Positions 1 to 9,800 of a stretch of DNA of 64,000 bases are shown piece by piece (position 1 is the stretch's first letter; each line of letters starts with the position of its first letter). The notes beneath the pieces were generated by a model. That model was not told the DNA's origin and searched no databases. It was given only the letters and a program-made list of their open reading frames with translations. A program made the position numbers and the translations under genes. Source of the stretch: Rhynchopus sp. YZ270_cl-10 (Eukaryota; Euglenozoa; Diplonemea; Diplonemida; Diplonemidae); the NCBI GenBank assembly GCA_964035575.1, contig OZ037882.1:744001-808000 (forward strand), written 5' to 3'.

Positions 1-190
1 TTGAAGTACAGAAAAAGCAATGACTCGATAGTGAATGTTTTGTGAAGGCTTTGTGGATTTATAAAAGAAAGCCCCCCCAAATCACCCCATTTTACATCAA
101 AGCCTTCTCGAGAAGTGGCGCCCGTATTTCGTCCACAATGAGGCTTGTCCAATGCCCCTCACCAAACACCCACAACAACACTCATGACAC

Positions 191-499
191 AAGAACGGCC
201 GGCTGGTGTGGGTGGACGGGAAACAGGTCCTTGCGGGTGAATGTCTGGTGCACAAGATGCACGGCACGACTGAGGACACCACCACGGACGTGTTTGCCAG
301 CATCCCGGTGTACATGGAGTACCGTGACCACTGCCTTGTGCTCACCTCCTCTGCCTCTGCTGCCCTGCACACCCCACACACCCTGCCACTGCCACTGCCG
401 CTGTGCCACCGTGTTGCCGATGGCGGGTGTCCCATGCTTGCTGCATGTCGCAGTTGCACGAAGAGGTGGGCCTGTACGTGGCGGGGGCGACGCTGACAC
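191..499 (+). CDS. Possible 3' exon of an unrecognised gene
   Basis: A GC-rich open stretch of about 100 codons with no clear ATG begins after a stop at 185 and could be the last exon of a gene starting outside the window. The first half (KNGRLVWVDGKQV..., then VYMEYRDHCLVLTSS) looks like real protein. From about 360 the composition turns proline/leucine-rich, and another frame (about 430-560) looks equally coding, so the exon may end earlier or there may be a second junction. No family is recognised. The call rests only on base composition and the look of the translation. Confidence 0.22.
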
Positions 500-829
500 C
501 GCTGTGCCTGTGGGTGTCGAGCGCAGGTGGGGATGGGGTGCCAACGGCTTTTTGCGTTGATAAAATACCTCCCCTCCCTCTGGATGGGGCAATTGTGTTC
601 CTTTACAACCTCCCTCACCTCCACAGGTCTTTTTTTTGTTTTGTTTTCGTTGTTTTTTTTTCTTTTCTTTTTTGTGTTTTGTTTTTTTTTTTTTTGAATA
701 ATTGATACCGTGTAGACACCCCCCTTTTTTTTTTTCTTTCGTGTGAGCTCTCCACGCAGCCGTTCCTCGCCTTTCGTGGATACCACTGCTTTGTTTCTTT
801 TTTGTTTTTTTGTTTTTGTGAAGCAAACT

Positions 830-2758
830 ATGCGCAGGAGGGGCCCACCCGGCAGGAACAATGGTGGGCCTGGAATCAGGGCCAGACAGCAGCCTGTCGA
901 GGCTTTCATGGCCCCTTTGCGCATTCCTGACAGACGTGGCACACCTCCCCTGAAACAAGGCCTACGCATCCATGGAGCCTTGGTGCACAAAAGCCGCGAC
1001 GGTACATTGTACCTTGTGGGAGATAAACGCAATTTGGTTCGTCTGCATGGCGATTGTCATATGTTCCACCGCTCGGGTATCGAACTGTATATGGACGAAG
1101 GGGAGCCCTGCGGGGTCGACCGGCTCGGGAGAGGGAATGGGAGAGTCACAGTCGCGCTGATCTCCGAAGAAGGGGGCGCAATCCACGCTGTGAAGAGAGA
1201 GGCGAGGGATTGCGGGGTCGATGTGATTGCAACGTTTTTTCGGAATTCCGACAACAAAGCTGTGGTAAAGGGTACACGAGACGAAGTTGCCGAACTCTTT
1301 ACACGCGCTGCGCTGTCTTTCCCTATTTATGTTTTCGACGTCCACGCAGCACCAACCGACACAACACGACCTGAAATGAAAGAAGAAAGCCAGGCAATAG
1401 ACGCACGCAGCCAAAACAGCTGTACACACACCGCAGAGCTGGGCGCCTATGTAGTAAGAACGTTTCAACCGAACCTTCTCACGGCACAACTCTCCTATGA
1501 AAAAGAATGCCAAACACAGCAATTACAACGAGAACTCCGTGACAAAAACTACCCACGCGCAAAATTGTATATGTTCGGATCATCAGTAACAGGATTGGCA
1601 GAAGCCAGCTCGGACCTCGATTTAGCCTACGATCTTCACGGCCAAGGCAGCTACAACAAAGTGTTAGGCGAGAGGGAGGAATCGAAAATGGTGGTAAACA
1701 TGGAGTATACCCTGCGCAAACTAAAGACCTACACTGGGCTTAAGGCCATCCCGCGGGCAAGGGTGCCTATCGTAAAGAACGACCCAGAACCCGGCGCCTC
1801 AGATGTCCCCTTTGACATTTCCCTTCGCCTCTTTGGGGTGCTCAACTCCTATCTTCTCCGCTCCTATTTGGATGACCCTGCCGTCCGTCTTGCCGGTGTT
1901 GCGATCAAATCATGGTCGAAATCATCGAAGGTTAACGACCCCAGAAACGGCTTTCTTAGTTCCTATTCATTTTCGTTGATGTATATTTATTATTTGCATC
2001 GAACCGGATTGGTTAGGTGGAACGATCCAAAGGGGTTTTTACAAAAGGATCTCCCGACCTGCCCTCCAGCGTTCAAAGAGATCCACCCTTCGAGGGAATT
2101 GGAGCAGGATGTGGGCGGGATCGTGGCGGGGTTCTTTGAGTTCTATGTGAGAACATTTGATTGGGAGAATGAAGTAGTCTCGCTTTGCTCCGCTTCAAAA
2201 CAGAGCAAGGAAGATCTAGGGTGGGAGCGCTTCGATGTCGACTGCAGTGTCAGCAAAGAGAAAAACATACAATGCCACTTCCTCGCCATCGAAGACCCTT
2301 ATGAAATGCGCGACAACCACCCAATTTCAGGGCTGAACACCGCGAGGGCGCTCAATTCCGGGAGGTTCTGGTGCACCAGACTCGCATTTTCCCGCGCATG
2401 GTATAATATCTGCGAGGGGGACGTATCGTTGCTTACATTTGACACGCTAGGCAAAAAGGCGACTGTGACGCAGGCAGTTCCCACAGCTTCCATTGCTTCT
2501 TTTGTTACAGCACCAAGGGAAGACTCTGGGCTGGTCGATCTTGATGAGCCCTCCCCGCATGGAAGCTACAACGATGAGGCGATTGGGTGTTCGTTCAACC
2601 CGGAGCCGCCGTGTTCGTCGTCGTCGCCCCTCATCGCGCAGACCCCGATCCCCCCGAGGAACGGAGCTGCGCCCAACTCCAACTTTGCGTCTGACAGTGA
2701 ATCGGATGAAGATGAGCAGATCATCTTCACGCCTCTGGTGGCAGTGGCGGTGGGGTAA
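830..2758 (+). CDS. Non-canonical poly(A)/uridylyl nucleotidyltransferase (TRF4/Cid1/TUTase type)
   Basis: A 642-residue protein of the DNA polymerase-beta-like nucleotidyltransferase fold, which adds A or U residues to RNA 3' ends. The core motif is visible: FGSSVTGLAE (from residue 249) followed by SDLDL with Asp262 and Asp264. A third acidic residue, Asp329, lies in VPFDISL. A PAP-associated central region follows (NGFLSSYSFSLMYIYYL). The N-terminal 240 residues are of unknown type, and the last 60 residues are acidic/proline-rich and probably disordered. The first in-frame ATG is at 830; sequence upstream is T-rich leader, so the longer open frame from 743 (a GTG) was not used. Substrate (A or U) cannot be told from the sequence; RNA-tailing enzymes of this family are well known in Euglenozoa. 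Confidence 0.85.
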   Translation: MRRRGPPGRNNGGPGIRARQQPVEAFMAPLRIPDRRGTPPLKQGLRIHGALVHKSRDGTLYLVGDKRNLVRLHGDCHMFHRSGIELYMDEGEPCGVDRLGRGNGRVTVALISEEGGAIHAVKREARDCGVDVIATFFRNSDNKAVVKGTRDEVAELFTRAALSFPIYVFDVHAAPTDTTRPEMKEESQAIDARSQNSCTHTAELGAYVVRTFQPNLLTAQLSYEKECQTQQLQRELRDKNYPRAKLYMFGSSVTGLAEASSDLDLAYDLHGQGSYNKVLGEREESKMVVNMEYTLRKLKTYTGLKAIPRARVPIVKNDPEPGASDVPFDISLRLFGVLNSYLLRSYLDDPAVRLAGVAIKSWSKSSKVNDPRNGFLSSYSFSLMYIYYLHRTGLVRWNDPKGFLQKDLPTCPPAFKEIHPSRELEQDVGGIVAGFFEFYVRTFDWENEVVSLCSASKQSKEDLGWERFDVDCSVSKEKNIQCHFLAIEDPYEMRDNHPISGLNTARALNSGRFWCTRLAFSRAWYNICEGDVSLLTFDTLGKKATVTQAVPTASIASFVTAPREDSGLVDLDEPSPHGSYNDEAIGCSFNPEPPCSSSSPLIAQTPIPPRNGAAPNSNFASDSESDEDEQIIFTPLVAVAVG

Positions 2759-2802
2759 GGGGGTAGGGGGGGGAGAGAGAGAGGTTTTTTTTATGTTTTA
2801 AT

Positions 2803-2891
2803 ACCACAAAAGCGTAGCTTAAAAGGAGAAAAAGTAATTCTCAGATACGGTCGCCAATCACCCCACCCTCCAACAGGGTAATTGAGCAACA
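2803..2891 (+). repeat. Repeat module E, copy 1
   Basis: Starts near AAAAGCGTAGCTTAAAAGGAG and contains the invariant core TACGGTCGCCAATCA. A hairpin follows (ACCCT / AGGGT) and the module closes with AATTGAGCAAC. It lies just 3' of the nucleotidyltransferase stop codon, in sense orientation. Other copies are at 13255 and 38662. Confidence 0.75.
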
Positions 2892-2996
2892 AACCTCCTT
2901 TTATCAGAGTACTATTTTTTATTTTTATTTTTGAATTTTGAGAACGGAGGAAGAGGTGTGTGGCTGGGGTACATGGTATGCCCTTTTAATGAACAA

Positions 2997-3044
2997 GGTG
3001 ACTGAGCACGAGAGGCTTAGGATCATCTTATAAACTTTTCTTTA
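2997..3044 (+). repeat. Repeat module B, copy 1
   Basis: GGTGACTGAGC, a short loop, GCTTAGG, then ATCATCTTATAAACTTTTC. The two halves can pair (GAGC with GCTT using a G-U pair). Same orientation as the genes. Confidence 0.8.
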
Positions 3045-3045
3045 A

Positions 3046-3122
3046 TGGCACGCCCCCCCAAAAAAAAAGTCATTTTTGTGTAGTTCTTATGTACTTGAAA
3101 AGCTGGGCAACGTGCCACACCA
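3046..3122. mobile_element. Miniature inverted-repeat element, TGGTGTGGC group
   Basis: About 77 bp. The right end CGTGCCACACCA is the reverse complement of TGGTGTGGCACG; the left end is decayed (TGGCACG). The inside (GTAGTTCTTATGTACTTG, then AAGCTGGGCAACG) matches the better preserved copy at 23696 read in reverse. Confidence 0.6.
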
Positions 3123-3606
3123 TTTCGTGCTTACTTCTTACGTAATGTTTGCTACAAGTGTAAGATGATGGATTTTCTGAAGATTTTTTTGAAAATTTTT
3201 TTTTGAAGTTGAAGGAGAAAGGAGTGATGAGAGAGAGAGAGAGAGAGAGAAAGGGATGTGTTGTGTTTAACAGAAGCAGCGTGGGTAACGCCTGAGCGGA
3301 GTATAGCCCACTTGATGTGTTTGTATTACGTCGAAAGCAGTTGTATGAGGGGGTGGTCACTCTAGTAGAAATATTTTCTTGAGGAGGGTGTGAGGGTGTA
3401 TGGAGGGGGGGGGCAAAAGAAAAAGAAGAAAAGACTCATGTTGTCTGAAAGGATGGGTACGGGAGGGGGGGGGGGGGGGAATTTTTTTTGAAGTGAATCA
3501 TCTCAATATTATTTTTGGTAAATGTGTAAGTGAAGGCTCGTAGAAAAAAAACAAAAGTTAAAAAAGATTATGTTTCAAACAGTTTTTTTTTTTTACCAAC
3601 GTTTCT

Positions 3607-3643
<37 letters not shown>

Positions 3644-3700
3644 ATACCCTTTTTTTAGAGAGAACAACATTCATTTATTGACACAGCGCGTTCGTTGTTT
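3123..3700. other. Gene-free spacer with microsatellites
   Basis: No gene is seen. It holds a (GA)n run at 3230-3251, a G-rich run near 3467-3479 and a (CT)n run at 3609-3640. The rest is A/T-rich and of low complexity. Confidence 0.6.
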
Positions 3701-3708
3701 GTTTGAAT

Positions 3709-3755
3709 GTCAGTGCCTGCGTCCCAGAGGCGTTTGCACTATCAACTTCACTTTG
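3709..3755 (+). repeat. Repeat module C, copy 1
   Basis: Core CCCAGAGGCGTTTGCAC followed by ATCAACTTCAC and a short T-run. The flanks GTGC...GCAC can pair. Sense orientation. A weak B-like stretch follows at 3832-3872. Confidence 0.7.
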
Positions 3756-4105
3756 TTTTGTGGCAGGCATACGTAGTGCAAGACGTTATCCCACGGTGCC
3801 ACTTCATTTTTCGTTCTACAAAGTTAGACATCATGCGAGGCTGATGATCACCTGAGAAAACTTTTCTTTAACTCTTTTTTTTACGGCCTCAAAGAGGGTT
3901 TCCTCTTCACTGCCAAGGTCGTCAGTGGGAGGCGTATTGCAGTAATAAAAAATCACCACAGATTTATTATCACACTTTACGCACAAAAAACAAGGTTTTT
4001 CCTCTTTTTTGTGAAACCGCACCGCACTGCCCAACCTTCCCCTTACCCCGCCAAAAAAACACAAATATTTTTCAAACTTCCTTGACCCCCAAAAAAACTT
4101 TAGGC

Positions 4106-4168
4106 ACAGTGAAGCTTGCGCAGGGCGGCAACTACACTATTCCAACAATTCTTTTTAAAAAAAAAACT
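4106..4168 (+). repeat. Repeat module H, copy 1
   Basis: Core GGCAACTACACTATTCCAAC, preceded by AGCTTGCGCAGGG and followed by an A-rich tail. Related copies lie directly upstream of the start codons at 24172 and 29956; an inverted copy is at 8187. Confidence 0.6.
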
Positions 4169-4390
4169 GTGCATGCCAGCAGAGAACCATCTATGCTGGC
4201 ATGGTCCGTCTCTTGTTTCGACATTCTCGTCTAGCAAGGCGTTGGGTGCAGCGAACGGGAGTACCTGAAAAGCTCGCAACACTCTTCAGCATAAGGTGGG
4301 CCGCCTACAGAGCGGTTTGTGTACTAACCCCCGTTCACACTACGGTACGGGGGGCAAGCCATTTTTGGGTTTCCCTTTTTTACACCTTCC

Positions 4391-4455
4391 TGTTGTTGGG
4401 TACAAGGTACTTCTGCTTTCATCCGGGGCTGCTGGTATCGTACGGTGGGGTGGGG
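4391..4455 (+). repeat. Repeat module D, copy 1 (decayed)
   Basis: GGTACTTCTGCTTTCATCC, then GCTGGTATCGTACGGTGGGG. It matches the D core CCGGATGGCTGGCATCG seen better at 14381 and 24929. Confidence 0.5.
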
Positions 4456-4574
4456 GGTTTTTTAATACATTACAACATCCTTTATCAGTATTTAAGCAAG
4501 ATCGAGGAGGCAGCGCTTTGGCTGTGAGCAAGAGTTGCTTACAGTTTGCCAGCAACTCCCAAATCCTAAATGCA

Positions 4575-4660
4575 ACACACAGGGGGGGGGTTCGATAACC
4601 CCGCGGAGTGTCAGTGTGCCTGCGTCCCAGAGGCGTTTGCTCATGCCGACTTCTTTTTTC
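4575..4660 (+). repeat. GGTTCGATA hairpin plus repeat module C, copy 2
   Basis: A G-run then TTCGATAACCCCGCGGAG, followed by module C (CCCAGAGGCGTTTGC). The same pairing of hairpin and C module recurs at 9088-9155, and both are preceded by a TTGCTTACAGTTT stretch, so they are copies of one longer unit. Confidence 0.6.
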
Positions 4661-4663
4661 AGA

Positions 4664-4978
4664 TGTAAAACACGAAAAAATGGATTGTAGGACTGTATGG
4701 TTGGGGTGTCCACCCATATACAGCCGGTCATTGTACCAAAGGTACACTGTTCACGAGAGGGGCTTTTGTATTTCAAGTCAAACCTTTATTTTTTTTTGTC
4801 ACCTCATGAAATGAAGGAGGAAATATAAACAAAGCATTTTGAACACACTCGCGGTTCTAGGGACGAACCGCGCTGCAGAGCCACTCCTCACCAAAACAGG
4901 TCGAGGTGTGTGCGTTTCACCACAACCTGTCTCCCATGGGTTTTATCGTGTGATGAGTTGTTATGTTTCTATTTTTTT
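4664..4978 (+). repeat. Composite repeat A1+A2, copy 1
   Basis: A1 (4664-4787) begins GATGTAAAACACGAAAAAA and carries the TACCAAAGGTA hairpin, CACGAGAGG and TTGTATTTCAAGTCAA. A T-run and A2 (4800-4978) follow: CACCTCATGAAATGAAGG, the hairpin CGCGGTTC...GAACCGCG, and TTATCGTGTGATGAG near the end. This is the fullest composite copy. It lies in sense orientation in a spacer. Confidence 0.8.
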
Positions 4979-5399
4979 TTGCGTGTTTGCGGATTCCCAA
5001 GCATGTTCCCGTGATCAGGGGAACACTTTTTTCTTGCTTGTTCCGAATTCTCATAAGGAGCATGTTCGCTCCTTCTTTTTGGGAGAGTGGTGCATTCTCA
5101 ACATAGATTGTAAAAGGGGGGAGAGAGAAAAAAGGGGTCGGAAAATAGGATAGTTTTTGAACACTGATCTTTTACCTAGTAAGTGATTGTCGGTCACAAT
5201 AGGGGAAAATTAATTGGAAAGGAAACAAAAAAAAAAAAATGCAGTTACCTACCTCAGTAGGTGTTACAGTGGGGAAAAATTATAAAAAAAAAAATGCATA
5301 GAAAAGAAAACAACAGAATTAAATAGTGGAATAGTGGTTCCTTAGGTTAGCGCAAAATTAAATATGTGGATGCGTGAAGCCGTGAAAACCCTCTTAATA

Positions 5400-5448
5400 G
5401 TGACTAAGCATGAGAGGCTTATGTTTCTTATAAACTTTTTTTTTTTTG
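5400..5448 (+). repeat. Repeat module B, copy 2
   Basis: GTGACTAAGCATGAGAGGCTTA, then TTCTTATAAAC and a T-run. The perfect stem TAAGC/GCTTA is kept. The 400 bp before it are A-rich and gene-free. Confidence 0.75.
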
Positions 5449-5565
5449 AGTGTAAAGTACTAAACACCTAAGTATATTGAAAAAAAAAAGAGCACACAAC
5501 GAAAAAATCGAACTAAAAAAAAACTGATTTTTTTCAACCGTTTTTTGCTCCTCCCTCCCATCCCC

Positions 5566-5717
5566 TAATGGTGGCAGAGTATTGTGATGGGAGCCCATTG
5601 AAATACGCAAAATACGCAAAATACATCAAAATACATCACAATACATGTATTGTGATGTATTTTGATGTATTTTTGCGTATTCCAATGGGCTCCTATCACA
5701 ATACTCTGCCACCATTA
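5566..5717. mobile_element. Fold-back element TAATGGTGGCAGAG, copy 1
   Basis: A 152-bp near-perfect palindrome beginning TAATGGTGGCAGAG and ending CTCTGCCACCATTA. The centre is rich in ATACATCA/TGATGTAT. TA lies at both ends, compatible with a TA target duplication. Copy 2 is at 15173; both sit in C/T-rich stretches. Confidence 0.75.
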
Positions 5718-5749
5718 CCCTCTCTCTCCTCCCCTCATTCCCATGCTGC

Positions 5750-5845
5750 ATCTTTTGCAGCTAACATCAAACAAATGCTTTATTTGGCAAAAAAAAGAAA
5801 ACAGAAAGTCAAAAGCAATACAGAGATAACCAACCATTTTATTAA
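5750..5845 (+). repeat. Repeat module G, copy 1
   Basis: Starts with a 3'-splice-site-like TTTTGCAG followed by CTAACATCAAACAAATGC, then TTTGGCAAAAAAAAG and an A-rich tail with AATACAGAGA. Other copies are in introns (17583, 22552) or a gene leader (10800). Here it overlaps the only upstream in-frame ATG of the next gene. Confidence 0.6.
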
Positions 5846-7834
5846 AAGCTATCTGTTCACCCCCCATTCTCCCCATGCCCATCTGCACACTATCCTACAA
5901 AAGGCAAAAAAGAAGCGTACACAAAACCCACCCGGTTTCTTCAACTCCCCCCATTTTCACAAGATAGCTACGTTAAATTCAATCCCGCTGAGCACACCAA
6001 AGAAGAAGCCTCGGCCTTCGCTTCTCACTGGGTGTGATGTGGTCCTGACAGATCTTGGCGTATGCCTCTCGGAGAAAAGCCTTGTCCGGCGGAGCACCTT
6101 GGTGGACAACTATCGGCACGGCGAAGTGTTTTCGTTTGCAAAAGATAAACCCAGCGTCGCGAACCTTCACCCCGATGTTTTACAGCTCGTTTTCTCTTAT
6201 GCTCGGGCATCGTGTTTGCCGAATATGATGGAAACCTGCACGAAATGGTTTTACATTGCAAAGACTGCGATTTGTTGTGTTCCTTCCGACTCTCTTTTGT
6301 ATACCTCTGTCAGACATGATTTGAAATTCGACTTTCCGACAGCGCATAAAAAGGTGAGAGGGATGGATAAACTGAATGAGGAGGAATTGATCTCCGTTGC
6401 TTATGCCCCATATGAGATTAAATTAATCCCGACGTACGGTCCCTATGCGCATCGGAGGCTGAAGTTTGTGTATGCCTTAGATGCGCTGGTATGCCAAGGA
6501 ATTATTCTGCATCCGTACGGCAAGATCATCGCTGGAAAGACGTACTTCTACCTGACAGACGCAGTGCTCAGTACACACGTAGAGGTGCATCGTATTTTGG
6601 ATCATTTGATAGCATTGTTGCACATTTCTCCGTCGTGTACATCATTTGATACAAGCGTGTGCTCAGCGCAGTTCAAGCTGGTAGATGGGACAAGAACGCG
6701 TAGACCTGACATCTTCACGTCGCAACGAGGCAACGAAAAGCAACGGATCACTGCACCATATGCATCGGGTATGTCTAGAGGATCTATGGGATATTTTTTT
6801 TTTATAGATGTAAACCACGAAAATGGATTGTAGGACTGCATGGTTGGGGGGGGGGGGGTGTCCACCCCGGTACAGCCTATCATACCAAAGGTACACTGTT
6901 CACGAGAGAGGCTTTGTATTTCAATTCTACCCCCCTTTCCTCCTCCCCCTCTTACACAGGAGAATGGGGCCATCTGTACAACATCATCGCCGGCCACCCA
7001 GACATCCACGACGTGGTCCTCCAACTCCCCGCCGGCGTATCCGTAGGCGAGATCCGCTGCGCACTTTGCGAAGAACTCAAACTCGACTTCACCCAAGGGG
7101 TGCTCCTCATCGTGGGCCCCTGCAACGTCCTCGACGACTGGGACGAAATGCCCACCGAAGCGCAATACGTCATCTTCGACACCGCCATCAGCCACGACCA
7201 AGACGGCCTCCCCCGGCACCTCTCCTCCTCCGTCTCCCCTCCCCTCCCTACCCAGCCTGTCACCATAACTGTCGTATGCCCTGATGTTGGCGGCGGTATC
7301 GTCACCTTCAGCACAAAACAATCGATGGGGCAGTTGAAAAAATCTATTATGAACTGTACCGATGACTGCAATGGGTCTATCATGGTGCAGAGCAGACCTG
7401 GGGTGATTCTGGATGATGGGGATGAGCATGCGATGGAGGGGTACGCTCCGCAGGTGTTTTATCAGAGCGGGCTTGTGTTTGCGTACATTGCGACAACGTT
7501 TGTGAATGTTGCTGCGATTTCTACGGATTCATGCGCATCCGTGACAGTGGCAGCACACAGAGGATGGACCGTTCGATCCTTCCTCATGGTCTTATTTGCC
7601 GCCCTGCGTCGCCTCAGTCACTTCCCCCCCAATGATACAACGTGGTGTTGTGTCGAACACCGTGCGCTCGAAGAAGTGCCCTTCCCTTCTCGTGTCTCGC
7701 TCTTCAGCTCTAAAGTCTGTATAGGAAACGGTCCCTTTCTCTCTCTCCAAAGCCCGATAGAGTCGTACTGGGAACTACCGGAGGAGTTGCGACTAATTTC
7801 GGTGCACTGCAGGATTGATGATGATCGGCAATGA
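5775..7834 (+). CDS. F-box-like protein of unknown function (one intron)
   Basis: Exons 5775-6768 and 6960-7834 join in phase (one base plus two make a Gly codon) across a 191-bp intron with donor GTATGT and acceptor TACACAG. The first exon carries an F-box-like stretch (LHPDVLQLVFSYARA, then CTKWFYIA). The second has two or three stretches that look like beta-grasp (ubiquitin-like) units, for example VVLQLPAGVSVGEIRCAL and VTFSTKQSMGQLKKSI; this is a visual impression only. The start is uncertain: the ATG at 5775 lies in a repeat, the next in-frame ATG is near 6227, and an upstream intron is possible. If F-box-like, it would be an SCF ubiquitin-ligase adaptor. Confidence 0.6.
6769..6959 (+). 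repeat. Intron filled by repeat module A1, copy 2
   Basis: Between the donor GTATGTC and the acceptor TTACACAG the intron is essentially one A1 module (GATGTAAACCACGAAAATGG, a G-run, CATACCAAAGGTACACTG, CACGAGAGAGG, TTTGTATTTCAA) plus a pyrimidine tract. Confidence 0.75.
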
Positions 7835-8082
7835 AAAAAGGGGGTAAAAAAAAAAAGAAGAATTTTTGAAAAGGGAGTATTGGAAAGTCCGGGAGGGGGA
7901 AGAATTTTTTTTATAAAAAAGGTGCTCTCAAGGGGTTCAGGACGAATGACGTCTCAAAGCGAAGCGCTGCAATGATAACGTTACCTTTTTCCAAATGTTT
8001 TTGTTTTTCATGGGCGGCTAAGAAGTGCAGCGAGGTTGTGTTATTACAGTTAGATGGAGCACATCAGATAGGTAACCTCTTA

Positions 8083-8160
8083 ATGGATGTAAGACTCCTG
8101 CACCGGTTATTGTACCAAAGGTACAACTGTCACGAGAGGGCTGTTGTATTTCACGTCAAC
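8083..8160 (+). repeat. Repeat module A1, copy 3 (partial)
   Basis: Keeps GGATGTAAGACT, TTGTACCAAAGGTACAACTG, CACGAGAGGG and TTGTATTTCACGTCAA. The 5' part is shortened. Confidence 0.65.
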
Positions 8161-8186
8161 TCTATGTCATGCGCAGTGCTTCACCT

Positions 8187-8248
8187 TTATTTTTTGGAAA
8201 AAAATTTTTGGAATAGTGTAGTTGCCACCTTTGTGCAAGCTCCGCTGT
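8187..8248 (-). repeat. Repeat module H, copy 2 (inverted)
   Basis: Reverse complement of the H core: GGAATAGTGTAGTTGCCACC, then GTGCAAGCTCCG. This is the clearest repeat-module copy in this part of the window that runs against the genes. Confidence 0.55.
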
Positions 8249-8289
8249 GTCTAAAGTCACTCACGTATTCTTTTTTTGTTTCAGTCCTC

Positions 8290-8395
8290 TACAATGTATT
8301 GTAGTCAACTGCATGGTTCGGGGGTGTGCGCCCTTTGTGTTTTTCCCAAAAGGTACTCTTGTCAACGAGAGGGGTTTTGTGTTCCAGGTCATATG
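8290..8395 (+). repeat. Repeat module A1, copy 4 (diverged)
   Basis: TGTATTGTAGTCAACTGCAT, GGTTCGGGGGTG, CCAAAAGGTACTCTTG, CAACGAGAGGGG, TTTTGTGTTCCAGGTCA. The module order matches A1. Confidence 0.5.
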
Positions 8396-8429
8396 ACGTT
8401 ATGCAAAAATGTTATACCGTGCAATATGC

Positions 8430-8640
8430 GCACCGTATTCGTACAAAAATGTTCGACCTTTTTTTCAGGATTTCTGGAAGTTCGACCTTTTTTACGATAA
8501 TTTTTTTTTGTACGAATACGGTAGGTTCTTTTATACCTTTTTTCTTTTGTTTCTTTTGTACATTATTTACCCACTTCACATTTTCCCTCCACTTTTTGTA
8601 TTCATTGATTATTATTGTTTTAAGGTGAATAAACACGAGA
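8430..8640. other. Gene-free A/T-rich spacer with a broken inverted repeat
   Basis: GTATTCGTACAAAAATG (about 8434) is mirrored by TTTTTTGTACGAATACGG (about 8503), a short imperfect inverted repeat. No gene is seen. Confidence 0.4.
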
Positions 8641-8722
8641 GAGAATAACCAATGTTCAAAACATTAAGTAATCTAATCAGACTAAGCACGAGAGGCTTAG
8701 GATCATCTAAAAAACTTTTCTA
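8640..8722 (+). repeat. 41-bp motif followed by repeat module B, copy 3
   Basis: AGAATAACCAATGTTCAAAA and the following ATTAAGTAATCTAATCAGAC (8641-8681) recur identically at 27295-27335. In both places the motif is sandwiched between two CACGAGAG-type B fragments. The B stem TAAGC/GCTTA follows. Confidence 0.7.
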
Positions 8723-8912
8723 TTGTTTGTCGTACTTTCATTTGTACCTTGCGCCCACAGAGGCATTCACACTTTCCAACTAGGGGCCAAGGGTGCTTCT
8801 GCACTTCCTTCCTTGCGCCGACCATTGTTCGTCTTTTGGGTGTGTTGGTGGAAATAAATAAATCTGCAGAATGTGTGGGTGACAGTGGTGGCCCAACAGC
8901 CCCGCTTTTTCA

Positions 8913-8965
8913 GGTAACTAAGCACAGAGAGGCTTAGGGTCATCTTATAAACGTTTCTTTTTTTC
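8913..8965 (+). repeat. Repeat module B, copy 4
   Basis: GGTAACTAAGCACAGAGAGG, CTTAGGGTCATCTTATAAAC, then a T-run. It is followed by a GGGAATGGG...CCCATTCCC hairpin (about 8969-8996) and a decayed C module at 8996-9030. Confidence 0.75.
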
Positions 8966-9087
8966 TTGGGAATGGGGGAATGAGCTCCCATTCCCAAAGG
9001 CATTTGCTCATATCAACTTCACTTCTCCTATCTGACTGTGTGCCTTGCTTACAGTTTCCCTGTTGGCAACTCCTAAATGCAACACTC

Positions 9088-9155
9088 CGGGGGTTCGATA
9101 CCCCGCGGAGTCGCAGAGGCGTTTTGCACATCCCAACTTCACTTTTTTTTTTTTT
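9088..9155 (+). repeat. GGTTCGATA hairpin plus repeat module C, copy 3
   Basis: CTCCG-GGGG-TTCGATA-CCCC-G-CGGAG forms a strong hairpin. Module C (CGCAGAGGCGTTTTGCAC, then CAACTTCAC) and a T-run follow. It matches 4575-4660. Confidence 0.65.
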
Positions 9156-9156
9156 G

Positions 9157-9327
9157 TCACCTCATGAAATGAAGGAAATATAAACAAAGCATTTTGAACA
9201 CACTCGCGGTTCTAGGGACGAACCGCGCTGCAGAGCCACGCCTCACCAAACAGGTCGAGGTGTGTGCGTTTCACCACAACCTCTCCCATGGGTTTTATCG
9301 TGTGATGAGTGTTAAGTTTCTATTTCT
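9157..9327 (+). repeat. Repeat module A2, copy 2
   Basis: CACCTCATGAAATGAAGG, hairpin CGCGGTTC...GAACCGCG, GGTCGAGGTGTGTGCG, CATGGGTTTTATCGTGTG, GTTAAGTTTCTATTT. No A1 part precedes it; a C module does. Confidence 0.75.
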
Positions 9328-9329
9328 GC

Positions 9330-9800
9330 AGAACTACAGCATAAGGTAGCAGATAGACCAAGAGAATGTTCCTCTTCCTTTTGGAACTGCCCACAGCCTG
9401 CTTTTTTTTTCAAAACACACACCCCCCGAAATATTTTACAATATTTCGCACCTGAGGAAATTGCACCGAAAACAAAAAATAACCCCCCCCCAAATGCTTT
9501 TTCGGAAGTACATAAAATACGAAGTGCCAGAAAGTACAAAGCTTCGGCCAAACAATGCATATTAACACACAAGGTGAGTTCTGAGATCGATGCAACAAAA
9601 AAAGGATCAATTCCCCCCCTGTTTTTCTTCTTTTTTATTTTTCCAATGAATCCCCCCGTTCATCTGTAGGTTTCAACGTTGCAGTCTTGCTTCTTTGTAG
9701 ACACTGTTCGCAACATTTTCACTTAAACAATGTCTTTTATACTTTACTTTAGGCTGCGTTCAACGAAAATAATCTTTCCCTTTTCTAGTCGAGTAATCAA
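9330..9800. other. Gene-free spacer upstream of eL34
   Basis: A/T-rich with homopolymer runs; no gene is seen. Presumably it holds the 5' processing signals of the eL34 gene (pyrimidine runs near 9625 and 9885). Confidence 0.4.

Noticed and set aside
1-40. Spliced-leader RNA gene or telomere repeats
   Set aside because: No telomere-type array and no tandem small-RNA gene seen anywhere in the window; the leader sequence could not be identified.
743-829. Longer N-terminus of the nucleotidyltransferase
   Set aside because: Starts with GTG and translates a T-rich leader (FLFCFFVFV); the ATG at 830 is better.
97-1032. 311-codon and 258-codon - strand open frames
   Set aside because: They run through T-runs (poly-Lys translation) and the nucleotidyltransferase 5' end; no protein features.
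5566-5717. Palindrome as a transcription terminator
   Set aside because: Far longer than a terminator, two copies with identical ends and TA edges; a mobile element explains it better.
9088-9114. tRNA gene or tRNA-derived SINE because of GGTTCGATACC
   Set aside because: No matching acceptor stem or A box; the sequence is a simple hairpin CTCCG...CGGAG. The same holds for 4590 and 19962.
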